The notes under the pieces are model-generated. The model made no database searches. It was given only the letters and a program-made list of their open reading frames with translations, and was not told the DNA's origin. This document shows, piece after piece, positions 13,101-23,512 of a stretch of 64,000 bases of DNA. The stretch lies in assembly GCA_963930775.1 (NCBI GenBank), contig OZ005705.1, positions 1,054,001 to 1,118,000 of the forward strand. The letters run 5' to 3'. Made by a program: the position numbers and the translations under genes. Numbering within the stretch: the stretch's first letter is position 1; every line of letters begins with the position of its first letter. The stretch comes from Cliona cf. orientalis. Taxonomy: Eukaryota > Porifera > Demospongiae > Clionaida > Clionaidae.

Positions 13101-16100
13101 AAATTGGATCATGCATTGTATTCGATTAACTACGGTACTTGTTTGATTCTTTGTGCTTCTAGGCTCGTGCTCCTGGCTCCCCTGTGGTGATAGTCGGTAC
13201 TCACTGTGACAAGCTCAAGGTGGAGGAGAGGGAGAGAAGGAAGATAGAGCTTAGTGACATCATCACCCAGAAGTACCTGGTGGGGCGTGGCCCCCAGCAG
13301 CTGAGGGAGATGGGTCTGCCAAAGATTCTTGGGGTCTACTATGTCAGCTGTCCTACCAGTGGACACACGGAGGGTATCACCAAATTGAGGATGGCACTTT
13401 ATGATATTGCCTTCTCCCTCTACGCTCCAGGGAAAGGTGTGTATATGTGTACATATACGTGTAAAGGAGAAGAGAGGGATGGGGGGAAAGAGAGGGAGAG
13501 AAAGGGAGAAAAGAGAGAGGGTGGGAGGGAGAGAGGGAGAGGGAGGGGGACGTGGGAAAGAAGAGCATTCATTGCCTTGTCTATGTAACTCCTGCATATA
13601 ATATGATTTTGTATCACATTCTTCAGCTGGTGTAGGCTCGTCAAAGACCAAGCTGCTGGAGCAGCCGATACCAGCGAGCTACCTTAAGTTAGAGGAGCGC
13701 GTGAGACAGCTGGCCGTGCAGAGCAAGGATGACTCCACCCCTCCAGTTGTCAAGGAGACAGTGTTCCGTGACAGCACCAAGGACATCATAGCCAACGCGA
13801 GAGAGCTCAACCAAGCTGTCACCTTCCTACACGAGAATGGTACATAATATGTGGATGCAATGTGATGTGTATAATATTTGGACTAAAATGAAAGGATAAA
13901 GTGATATACACATGTACATGTATATATGTGTGTGTGTGAGAGTGTGTGTGTACCTATATCTGTATTTAGTGAGTGTCTTTTCTGTCGTGTGTCAGTCCCT
14001 TCCTTCTCTTGTAAGCGGATGCACATACACCTAGCTACAAAAGGCCAAAACTAGAACTTAATAACGTTGGGCCTGTTTGTACTAGTCTAATTGAAAGCTG
14101 TTCACTAACATGAAGATTCCTTTAAGGATATTGGTTTATTTTGTTGCCCCCATTCCCACCAGATGTTCATAGATAATCGATTTTTTCTATACCTTTAGCA
14201 AGCCATACAAATGGACCCTCTCAATAGCCTCTTTGAAGTGTGCTTCCAGCCACTGTGTACATGTACAATGTACATGTACATGCCTCTAGCCTGTCCCTTG
14301 GTTGCCCTGGTTACCTGGGAGGTGGCCTGTCTGCAGCTGCCCTAGGCTATGGTGTAGACTACCTGGCTGCTTTTGTGGTTGAATCCATAGAGCTTTCATC
14401 TATTGGACACTCACCAATAGAAGGGTTTATTGACAAATTGCTAGACATAGCTATATCTTTATCTATTAAAGTATGGTGTATACTGTACAATCTGTCACCA
14501 TTGGCTTTAATCTTAGTTGATGTGGAATACAATAGATACAGAAATGACTAACTTTGTTTTTAATAAGGAGAAAGGTTTGTGATATGATATGAAGGAAAAT
14601 TATCCTAATGGATATTGTTTTGTTTTTCCTCAATCAGAGGTTCAGGTAGCTTCCCTAGTGGTTGTGCATATAAGTCTATTAGTAATTAGGCACATGTATT
14701 TTACTCCCCCCCCCTCTTTTAGGCATCATGCTTCACTATGACACACCTGCCCTCAGTCACCTCTACTTCGTCGACCCTCAGTGGCTCTGTGACATGCTTG
14801 CTCATATCGTCACCGTACCAGAGGTCAACAGGTTCATCCAACGCACAGAAGGTAGTGTACATGTACATACACATACATCATATGTTAAAGTAAACTGATA
14901 GATTTGTCTGTAGGTTATAAAGTTAAACTGTTAGTTTTTTGGCACCTTTATTGAATGGCAGAGTGGATGTATGAAGCCTTGCCCTATTAGAGGTCATCCT
15001 GGCCTATTGTTGTGATCAACTTATCAAAGGCTGCTTACAGTATAGTTCTACAGTATCTTTTAAGTGGGTGTGAATGACGTAGTGTGTTCAAAAGACTCTC
15101 TCCTTTGAGCTGGTTTTGTGCTATAACTGCTATAGGCTTCACTGGAGTGTATTATGTATACTGCACTTATCATTAGTGATAATTAGCCTAAAATAAGCCT
15201 TTTTAGTTACATATGTACATGTAGCTGTACTAAGGCAGGAAGGTGATTTCACCCTTTTCCTTTCAGGTCCAGAGGCCGGTATCCTTCGCACCACCATCCT
15301 CTCTCATGTCTTCAAAGGCAATGTATTCCCGCAAGCTCATAGGAAGGAGTACATCGAGCTGCTGAGCAAATTTGAAGTGGCACTCTACCTTGACCGTCAC
15401 CGCCTCCTGGTCCCCTCCATGCTGCCAGTCAGACCCGCCTACACCTTGCACTTTTTCGATAACGTCTTTCCGAGGCCGAGCTTGAAGCAGATACTAGCTC
15501 ACTCTCCAGAAACGAGTCGACTGTTTGGAGCTCTCTCGTCCGGTAAGGTCGACCCTAATGCAGGGAAGCCTTCCCAGCTTGCGGTCGCTACTCATGTGTC
15601 GGAGGAGCTGTTTCGCACTGGCCTCATTCTGAGGAGATTCTACTTCATGACCTATGTGCCTAGCGGGTTCTGGCCCCGACTGGTATCGAGGTTTTTAGCT
15701 TCGGCCAAGTTCACTGGCGTCGTACTGCAGTCTCTGGGGTATAGTGAAGAGCAAATCAAGGATATATCTGATCAGATCATTTCTGGACAACTAGGTAGTC
15801 TAATAACTTTACGATTGTATTGTTGTCCCTAACCAAGGGTATGATTATGTCACCAAATTCTAATTATCACATTAATCAGGAGGGGCTGTGAGCTTGGAGT
15901 GGTCCTACTGGAAGACTGGAATTGAGCTGTGGTACAAAGGCCTTAGCCTCATCCGTCTCACGGAGGTCATGCCCGGTGGAAACTTCCAGGACTGCAAGTC
16001 TAGTCCGTCGATATTCGAGCAGTCGTCCAGCAATCCTGTGGAGCCTGCCTTTGACACTCAGGACCTCTCGTTTGAGCTGTGTGGCGGGTGGATGCCTGTT

Positions 16101-19100
16101 GAGATGACTCCTAGCAGGGGAGTGGAGATACTGGTACCAGACACGGTCTGCCTGGCTGCTCTACAGAAGGATGTCCAAGCTATGCTGTAAGCAATAAGAT
16201 ATTGTGTGGTTATGTAATGTGAATGCCAACTACATGTATATAGAAATGATTCTTTGAAGCTCCTTTGGTTGTAGTGGGTAGTCAGTCAGTCACTGGTCTT
16301 TTAGGTGCAGCATCACCAATTTGTTGGGCAAGAAGTGAATAGTGTTTATTGATTTTAGAATAAAGGCTTCTGAACCTTTCATGGGCAGCATACACTTAAA
16401 ATGTGCATCAAGTCATTGAAGAACACTGATAATCAGCAAATAGTATCTCTTGTAACTAACATTCTCAAATTTTGATTTTCTCCCCACTTCTCTCTAGATC
16501 TTGCTCCCCCTCCCAGTTCATGGGGACCCCTGAGCCGAGAGGTGACTCCTCCTCCTCCTCCTCCAAGTATCCCCAGTACGAGTCCCACTGGATGAGTGCC
16601 GAGATCCTCTCAATGGCCGTAGACTTCATAGACACCCTACTGGAGGACTGGTACCCTGGGCTGGGCCTGAGGGACGGCAGTAAAACTGCTGAGAGTATTC
16701 CCTACGTCAATCGAGTCGTGCCCTGTCCATTCTGTGTCAGTGGAGCGAGCTCCCTACCACCTGATAAAGATAAGGTAAGGGCATGTGTACAAGAATAATA
16801 CATGTACATGCTTGAATAGCAGTTTCCCTCTCTAATCGTTAAAGATTATTTGTATGTGTGTATAAATGTGCCTATGTTATGTATGTACAGGCATACGTGT
16901 ATATGGAGGTATGTACAGGTGTATCTTTTTTATACCCATGTGTTTCTTCTTCTTGTGCTTGTGCAGGCTCAGGGTGATGAAGTGTGTGAGCTACCTTCTC
17001 ATTCTACCCCTCCCACTAGCACCAAACAGTCGAAGCGTGGCCATCGCATCAGAATCAAACTGAAGCGCTCCAGTAAGTCTCGAGACAGCATTGATAGTAC
17101 TAGCTCACAAAATCAGCTGGACCCTCCGCCAAAAGCAAAAAGAAACCTATTCAACATTGGCAGTATTGGTAGTAGTCGCTCAAGCAGCACTAACTCATGG
17201 AAGGCGGGAGACAGTGTGACTGTGAATGGAGATATCGCCAGTCCAAGGTCTCCCTCGCTGCCCATGAGTACGTCGGGGAGTAGTTTGCCGTCAGTTGACG
17301 AGCCCCCTCCCCCTACTTCTCCTCATCCGGATGTGAAGCTCACCAGGAAGGAGAGTTTGGCTCACGTGTTTCAGGAGAAGCTTGGCACTGATGAGGCAGA
17401 GGATAATGAAAGTAAGTGCTAAAATGTGGCACATATTTATGTGTGTACATGTACATGAGGGAGAGTGAGTGTGTGTATGCGCGTACCGTAGATCGGGAAA
17501 TTTTCGTCGTTAATAATTTTCGTCAATGATCTTTCCCAATGAAAATTAAATATGTGAAATATTTTGTGCACATTAGTTAATACAATGATGTATTATGTAC
17601 GTTCGTGTACGTGACAAAAATTAGAGAATTTAACAAGAGAAATATTTTACTGGCAAAAATTGATCTACGGTATGTGCAAGTGTATTTGTGCATATTGATT
17701 GCATCCATAAATTTCATTGTACATGTATAGTTGCTACTGTGGAGAGTCCAGTTCTGAAGTCTATTGAGTCTTTGAATCATGGCAGCTCAGGGGAGCTGAG
17801 TCTGATGCAAGCCTCAAAGTTTGGCTTTATGATCGAGACCTGTATCCTTGCCGCCAGGAATGACGAGTGTCTGGTTTGCCCCGCCCACAAGGAGCACCCT
17901 CTCATCATCCGAGACATTGCCCCAGATTTGGTAAGAAATTTGAGGGGTTTTTTTCAGACAGTGTGTATTGTGGCAGCTTTTATGGCTAAAAGTTGTTTAT
18001 GGACTGTGAAGAGCTCACTTGTTGTCTTTATATATGTAGATATTTGCAGACTTACCAAGTGGGTATATCCTGGATCCTCGGTGTGTTGACAAAGGAAAGT
18101 ATGTGACAGAAGGAGCGTTTGGGGAGATCTATCGTGGTGCTGTGTACCCCAGTCCATCAGCCACTGTGAGTTGACTTGACTTATACATGTACTACAGTAG
18201 TCTCAATGCCAGACCGCTCCCTCCACGAAGTTTAGCTCTTTCAGATACCCAGACCTCTCCGTCTGCACCGTTGAGTACTTTATCCAGACCACTCCCTCTG
18301 CAGTGTTTGGCTCTGCTAAACACTGTGGAGGGAATGATCTGGCATTGAGACTGAAGTGTACAATTATAGTGATGTCATTGTGATGTCGTCATGCAGGATG
18401 ATGAGGGTAGAGAAGTGGCGATCAAGATTGATCACATGGACTCCAAATTCTCAGCCAATCCTGATTCAGCAACAAAAGCATACATGGAGGTAATGCTATT
18501 TATAATGGTACCGAATACTGTAGATAATGCAGTGCTAACATGAAAGCTTTTTTCGAGTCAGTAACTACCTAGTATCCTTTATTAACTTATTGCATTATCT
18601 ACAAAAGTAACTAATAATAATTATGTCTTTGGTGCTGCAAATGCGACCTCTCAAAACACTACCCCTCCCTAAAATTTCTAAAGTTGATGATCCTGTACTA
18701 ATTTATCCCGTGGTATGTACATGTAGGTACGTGCCGAGGTCTCCATCTTGAGTCATCTCAACCACCCTAACGTAATTGAGTTTGTGGGTGTGGTTCTCCA
18801 CCCCCTCTGCTTCATCCTGGAGTGGGCCCCTGGAGGCAGCCTCAAGTCAATCATCGAAAAGTACCGCAAAGTCGATGCCAGGATCAGCCCCATGGCGCTG
18901 CAGAATACGGCCTATCAGGTACTTAGGGACTACTGTACATGCATGTATAGAGAATCTGGAATTTATATCCTTCGACCATGTATATTAATTAGTGAGTTAC
19001 CATATTAGAACTCTTGTATGTATATGGAACGGTATTTCTGTTTTTTTATGCAAAATCTTACAATTGACATGTTATCCCTTGGGGAAATTATGCAATTTAT

Positions 19101-22100
19101 GTTCATTGATGTAGGTTGCATCTGGGCTAGCATATCTTCACGAATACAAGATAGTTTACTACGATCTGAAGAGTCCAAACGTTCTGGTGTTCAAATTTCC
19201 CTCGGCTCAGGAGAGTCTCCAGGCCACCCAGGCTGGCCCAGACCTCACACCAGCTGACAGCCAGCCCACATTTCAACAACAGGGCTCAGGTAACTGGCAT
19301 AGTCTGATGTAATAAAATCATAGCTACATTGTATGCTCGGGTACGTTGTAACTGTCGTAGTTTGATGTTATTGAATCATACCTATGCGTACATGTATGTG
19401 TGCTCAGGTACATAGCAACTGTCGTAGTTTGATGTTATTGAATCATAACTACATACACTAAGGTGGCTGTTCACAGTAAGCTTATCATGTGTGCATGTTC
19501 AGACTAACTGTTATAATATGATGTTCATAATTACTCGCGCTCAGATACCTGTCACAATTAAATCATAACTGCGCACAGATAACTGGAATTAAATCATACT
19601 ACTATTAAATTTTAGTAGTTGTAGTTCCTATGCATGTTTACTATGGTTGATTTTATTAAGTTTATGTGCAGTGTGTACGTGTGATTGGTAAACCAGTAAA
19701 TTTGATATGGGAAGGAATTGCAGGCTTCCATGTTGCAAGTTTCTTTAATCAAGTGTTTTTGACTAAGGAAGTTACGCCTAATTAATGGTGTCAGGTGCAC
19801 CATTGTTGGAAGTGATAGAGTAGAAAGTCCAGTCTGTTACCGAGTAAAGTAGCCACCACCTCCTCAGTGAAGCTATTTAGTTTAAGCTCCAAATTCTCCG
19901 CTGGTAGAATGTGCAAAATCAATATCTAAGCATTTTTTTGATTACTCGCCCGTTACTAATGATCCTCTATCACCTCTAACTATCCCATAATAGGGAGTTG
20001 AAAATTACATTGCTGCGATAAATGCTACCTAGTGAAGCAGCCACCTCTCTATGACAGCCACTTGCATGTGCATATGTTTTCGGCCCATGGGCTATAGAGT
20101 GGTTCCACTTTACATTAAATATGCGTTGTTTACAGTTCACATCAAGATTGCTGACATGGGCATCAGTCAAACGATGACCCCTGGGGGAGTCATGGGATTC
20201 AAGGGGTCACCTGGATTCATGGCCCCCGAGATCCTCAAGTACGTTGGTCTGGAGGCCTGCACGGAGAAAGTGGACATCTTCTCCTATGCCATGTTCCTCT
20301 ACGAGATGATATCGCTCTATTTCCCCTTTGAGAAGCAAAATCTGATGAAGGCTCAGATTGAGAAACTCGTCACAGAAGAGGAGAGACCACCCCTACAGAG
20401 CAGGGTAGGCCCCTATGACAATTTATATCATTGCTCTGTTAGGCACACTGTAACTTTTGGGTTGCTAGTGTATCGAAGTGTCGATTATGCGTATGTGTAC
20501 TAGACAATGTGATCCTTCGTTGTTATTTTCACAGCTATAGCTGGAAATTTTGGTAGATAATCTTTCTCCCCTTGCTATTCACAGGAGCTGAACAACCCCA
20601 TACTGTTCCTTGATGTGATGCGCTGGTGCTGGCAGCAGGACTTCAGAAACAGACCCTCTGCCGTCCAACTCACGGAGCTGCTTACCAACCCCTCCATCTC
20701 CCGGCTGGTCGATGCCATGAACCTGCACCACTCCAGCGAGATCACGTGTGCCTGCACATGCACGCTACCCATCGAGTTGCTCCCCCCAGCTGACTTGGAG
20801 GGGGGAAGTGTGCTTCCCCCTGCATCGTCCCCCCACCTGCATGTGACCAGGGGGGATCTGCAGGAGGAGCTCTGGCTGTGCACGTACACTGCTAACAGTG
20901 CCGAGGTGGTTGTAATCAATTTCAAAGATAAAGTGGCTCAGGTATGCCCGACTACTACTTATATGCCAATTATGTGTATGTACCCCTGTCAAAGGTACAG
21001 ATTCATCTCTCTCTCCCTCCTATTTCCTCAGTCCTTCCCAGTTGAGAGCCAGAAGATCACTAGCCTGTGCTGTGTAATCAACTACATGTGGCTGGGTACA
21101 GAGGAAGGTAAACTTTTTGTATATGATGCTATCAACAAGAACACCCTCATCAATCGTCAGCTGACGTCCACCCCTGGCCAGGGCATTGTCGCAATATACC
21201 ACCAACTCACTTTGAGGTGAGACAGTCACTCTGTTCCTCTCTAGAGAAGTATCAAGTTACTCTAGTGATAGTTATACACACTAATGGTGGGCAAAATATG
21301 TTTTCCCTGAACTCCGAATTAGGATCACTAGCCACATGTTTGTATTAAATTTTGATGTTGCTTTACAATTCTGAGACAGCCTTGGCCACATGTCAAATTT
21401 AGGTGCATAATACTGCTAAAAATTTCTGACTATATACTACACTAGCTTACTACCTACATGTATCATTATGTTATATATACTTGTACATACCAGGCAAGTG
21501 ATTATGATCCGGAGAGATGGGTGTATTCTCATCTTCAACGATGCAATCCAGGAGCGGATGATACCAGACAATACTCACTTTGACAACAAAGTCAACTCCA
21601 CCCTTCTGCCAGTTCGTGCCGTGTTCAAGACACCGGAGAAACTCCCCGTGCTCTGCTCGCTGGTGACCAGCACCAGCGGAGAGAACAAGGCCACTCTGTG
21701 GTGCGGAACCAAGAATGAAATGATGCTGCTTTTTGACATTTTAAATTCCCAAATCACGTATTGTCGTAAACTGTACAACCGGTCACGATACGAGACTTCA
21801 CCCGAGTTTCGCGTAACAGCACTCGCTAGCAGCGAAATGGATGATAAGACGGCTTACGTGTGGGCGCTGACAGAACCCAACAACATACTCGTATGCTGGG
21901 ATGCCAAGAAGGAAGAACGGCTGAGCAAGATCGACGTGGAACAATTCACCGTGGATCGAGGTACAACTCCTGCCAAATTTTCTTGAGCATGCATTTCTAT
22001 ACCCTATTGTGCACACACATGTGCTGTGCACATGCTTTTGGGCATGTTTATGCCCATCCCAATTAGTTGTAATTACATTTACTTGCCCAGTACATGTGTA

Positions 22101-23093
22101 CTAATACACACACACGCGCACGCACACACACACACACACACTAACATTACAGTGACCTCGCTGCACGCAATGGGCTCTCAGCTCCAGCTAGCTCTAGACA
22201 CTGGCAAGATATTGCTGTTGAACACTTGCAAAACTGAAATTACCGCAACAGTTGTTCTTCACGGTCACGGGAAAGAAATCCACCAGATGATGTCCATTGG
22301 TGGTCGGATCCTCCCGAGACACTGGCTGCCCTCCATCATAGGCCGGAGCAATACCATCGACTTCTACAAGTGAGTTCAGTAGATCTGTGGCCACCATTAA
22401 TTTATGGATAATAATTAGTGGTCGTGAAATCTAAGCTGTTTAATTTACTTACTATTGCTACAGTGTTTAGTGCACCCCAAAAGCGTCATGATATTGATAG
22501 TAATCAACCAATTTTGGTGGTTTCCGTTATAATTACTATTACCCACTAAGTACCAAAGTAGAATCCAATAACTGCTTTTTCATTCTTTGTCCTTATTTCG
22601 ACAAGTGGAAGTGACTCGTCGTGTGTAGGTATAGCTTGAAGGTGGGAGTATCTACACTATTGTAATCAGAGCTGCTATTCTAGGTATAGCCTGGAAGTTT
22701 AATGCATCCTGTGTGATCTTTCTTTTCGCCACCCTAGCTGTAATTAATGGGTATAATAATACTATGTTATTGAGGCCAAGGCCACCACAGATGACTAGAC
22801 GTATACAGAACCATTACTGAACTTGTAGTAATATTGGCACACACTGCTATTCCAATTTTGAATGTTTCTTTGTGGCTCTACCTTAAATGGCCCACTCTCA
22901 TAACAGGGACTTGGTGGATGAACAAGACGCCAAGAGTATTCGTGACTCCATGTTTGGACGTCAGACAAGGCTTCTTGTCACAATTGGCCACGGCTACCAC
23001 GGCCTGGCTGAAAGAATAGTTGAACCCCTCATGTCTCCTAGAGACCGACAGGATAATTTTGTTCTATTATGGGCAATAGGCAATAACAGCTGA
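3519..23093 (+). CDS. LRRK1: LRRK1-like ROCO protein kinase (ANK-LRR-Roc-COR-kinase-WD40)
   Basis: 27 exons: 3519-3714, 6806-6876, 7143-7251, 8114-8236, 8425-8539, 8763-11627, 11905-12083, 12264-12403, 12745-12867, 13163-13436, 13627-13839, 14723-14851, 15267-15794, 15880-16186, 16498-16774, 16967-17411, 17731-17930, 18040-18165, 18397-18489, 18727-18918, 19115-19289, 20136-20404, 20585-20941, 21032-21216, 21494-21960, 22153-22369, 22907-23093. They sum to 8562 nt (2853 aa plus stop). Ankyrin repeats span about residues 1-520, leucine-rich repeats about 575-700, 815-885 and 1075-1130. Roc has P-loop GFQKMGKT (1173-1180), DFGGQ and THCDKL. COR follows, then a serine-rich linker (exon 16). The kinase has VAIK (K2150), YYDLK (D2252) and DMG (D2300); WD40-like repeats end the protein. 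Ankyrins without an armadillo region favour LRRK1 over LRRK2. It is longer than human LRRK1 (about 2000 aa) because of extra ankyrin and linker sequence. Known LRRK1 phosphorylates Rab GTPases in endosomal traffic; that role here is inferred. Confidence 0.93.
3715..6805 (+). other. Intron 1 of the LRRK1-like gene (3.1 kb)
   Basis: The largest intron of the gene, bounded by AAAG|GTTAGT and ACATTAG|CTGG. It contains the TIR element at 6382-6761 and a CT-rich tract near 5360-5408. I see no convincing exon or RNA gene in the rest. Confidence 0.7.
6382..6761. mobile_element. MITE-like element with 29-bp perfect terminal inverted repeats and TA flanks
   Basis: The ends at 6381-6409 and 6734-6762 are perfect reverse complements over 29 bp (outer sequence ACCGTAGAATCCCGCGATTA, then CG and a run of seven C). 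The element is bordered by TA on both sides (6380-6381 and 6762-6763), the target-site signature of Tc1/mariner-type transposons. Subterminal motifs resembling GCGTATAAGCCCCC recur inside near each end. No transposase is encoded, so it would be non-autonomous. It lies in intron 1 of the LRRK1-like gene. Confidence 0.85.
7111..7142 (+). repeat. (CT)n microsatellite forming the polypyrimidine tract of LRRK1-like exon 3
   Basis: A pure CT run ends directly in the AG acceptor at 7141-7142, with exon 3 starting at 7143. The microsatellite therefore doubles as the splice-acceptor pyrimidine tract. Confidence 0.8.
12962..13135. mobile_element. MITE-like element, family B copy 1
   Basis: Imperfect terminal inverted repeats of about 30 bp: the left end reads CCGTACTTGATCCAATACAA and the right end, reversed, CCGTAGTTAATCGAATACAA. 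The element is flanked by TA on each side (12960-12961, 13136-13137). Much of the interior is shared, in opposite orientation, with 62128-62289. It sits in intron 9 of the LRRK1-like gene and has no coding capacity. Confidence 0.8.
13840..14722 (+). other. Intron 11 of the LRRK1-like gene
   Basis: An 883-bp intron with TG-rich sequence near 13925-13950 and TACATGTA clusters near 14255-14281. No exon fits the phase in this stretch. Confidence 0.6.
17486..17670. mobile_element. Short MITE-like element with CCGTAGATC ends
   Basis: The left end CCGTAGATC and right end GATCTACGG are perfect inverted repeats, continuing imperfectly into A/T-rich sequence. TA flanks both ends (17484-17485, 17671-17672). 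The interior is AT-rich and noncoding. The ends resemble those at 6382-6761 and 12962-13135, suggesting related non-autonomous families. It lies in intron 16 of the LRRK1-like gene. Confidence 0.7.
18199..18352. repeat. Hairpin-type inverted-repeat element in intron 18
   Basis: AGTCTCAATGCCAGA at the left end is matched in reverse complement at the right end (GGCATTGAGACT, ending 18352), and similarity continues through a CTCCCTCCAC...GTTTAG segment. An inner inverted repeat, CAGTGTTT...AAACACTG, lies at about 18301-18325. No clear target-site duplication is visible. It looks like a small MITE or foldback element. Confidence 0.6.
18519..18603. repeat. 13-bp perfect inverted repeat in intron 19
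   Basis: TGTAGATAATGCA at 18519-18531 is matched by TGCATTATCTACA at 18591-18603, leaving a 59-bp loop. It could be a decayed MITE or chance; no flanking duplication was seen. Confidence 0.35.
19279..19600. repeat. Degenerate minisatellite that copies the exon 21 donor region
   Basis: Units of very roughly 75 bp begin with variants of GCTCAGGTAACTG (the true exon 21 donor is at 19289/19290) and continue with GTCGTAGTTTGATGTTATTG and AATCATA. Two units near 19335-19450 are nearly identical; later ones are decayed. The array starts across the exon 21/intron 21 boundary and fills the first part of the 846-bp intron. Confidence 0.65.
22109..22141. repeat. (CA)n microsatellite before LRRK1-like exon 26
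   Basis: An interrupted CA/CG dinucleotide run ends about 11 bp before the AG acceptor of exon 26 (22152). Confidence 0.75.
22370..22906 (+). other. Last intron of the LRRK1-like gene
   Basis: A 537-bp intron bounded by CTACAA|GTGAGT and ATAACAG|GGAC. It contains a repeated TAGGTATAGC-type phrase near 22627 and 22681. Nothing coding is seen. Confidence 0.6.
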
Positions 23094-23190
23094 TTATAAA
23101 GTTTTGTTCATGTCCACGTTTCATTCATTTCCAAAAGTATTGTCATCCTGATATTATATATTTGTCGTGGTATTGTGTCTATGTCTTTGT

Positions 23191-23223
<33 letters not shown>

Positions 23224-23512
23224 ATATAAGTATTGTCAATCATCATGCAATAACTGATGTTTTGTAACCAACTGACATGCCAGTTAAGATTTTTAATTTG
23301 CACATTTTATAGTCATTCCTGAATTGTAATAATATTATGATATTATCAGGTTGCATAGCAACAATATTATTTACAATGTTTGTAAACTCAAGTTCATTGT
23401 GCTTGATAGAAATTATTTCTGAATGAAAAGTGCTTATTGAAGAGTTGAGTGGTATATTATTATATGGCTGTTCTTAAAAATGTAATTAAAAGAATGTTGC
23501 GGATTGCTTATT
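23094..23512. other. Intergenic region between convergent genes, with (TG)n
   Basis: The LRRK1-like stop (23093, +) and the kelch-gene stop (23513, -) face each other. The interval must hold both 3' UTRs. A pure TG run lies at about 23195-23223. No other feature is evident. Confidence 0.6.

Noticed and set aside
13440..13570. GA-rich repeat considered as CRISPR or satellite
   Set aside because: Irregular purine tract with no constant repeat/spacer structure; it is intronic simple sequence after exon 10 of the LRRK1-like gene.
3519..23093. Assigning the ROCO kinase to LRRK2
   Set aside because: No N-terminal armadillo repeats are visible, and the ankyrin start and catalytic-loop form fit LRRK1 better.
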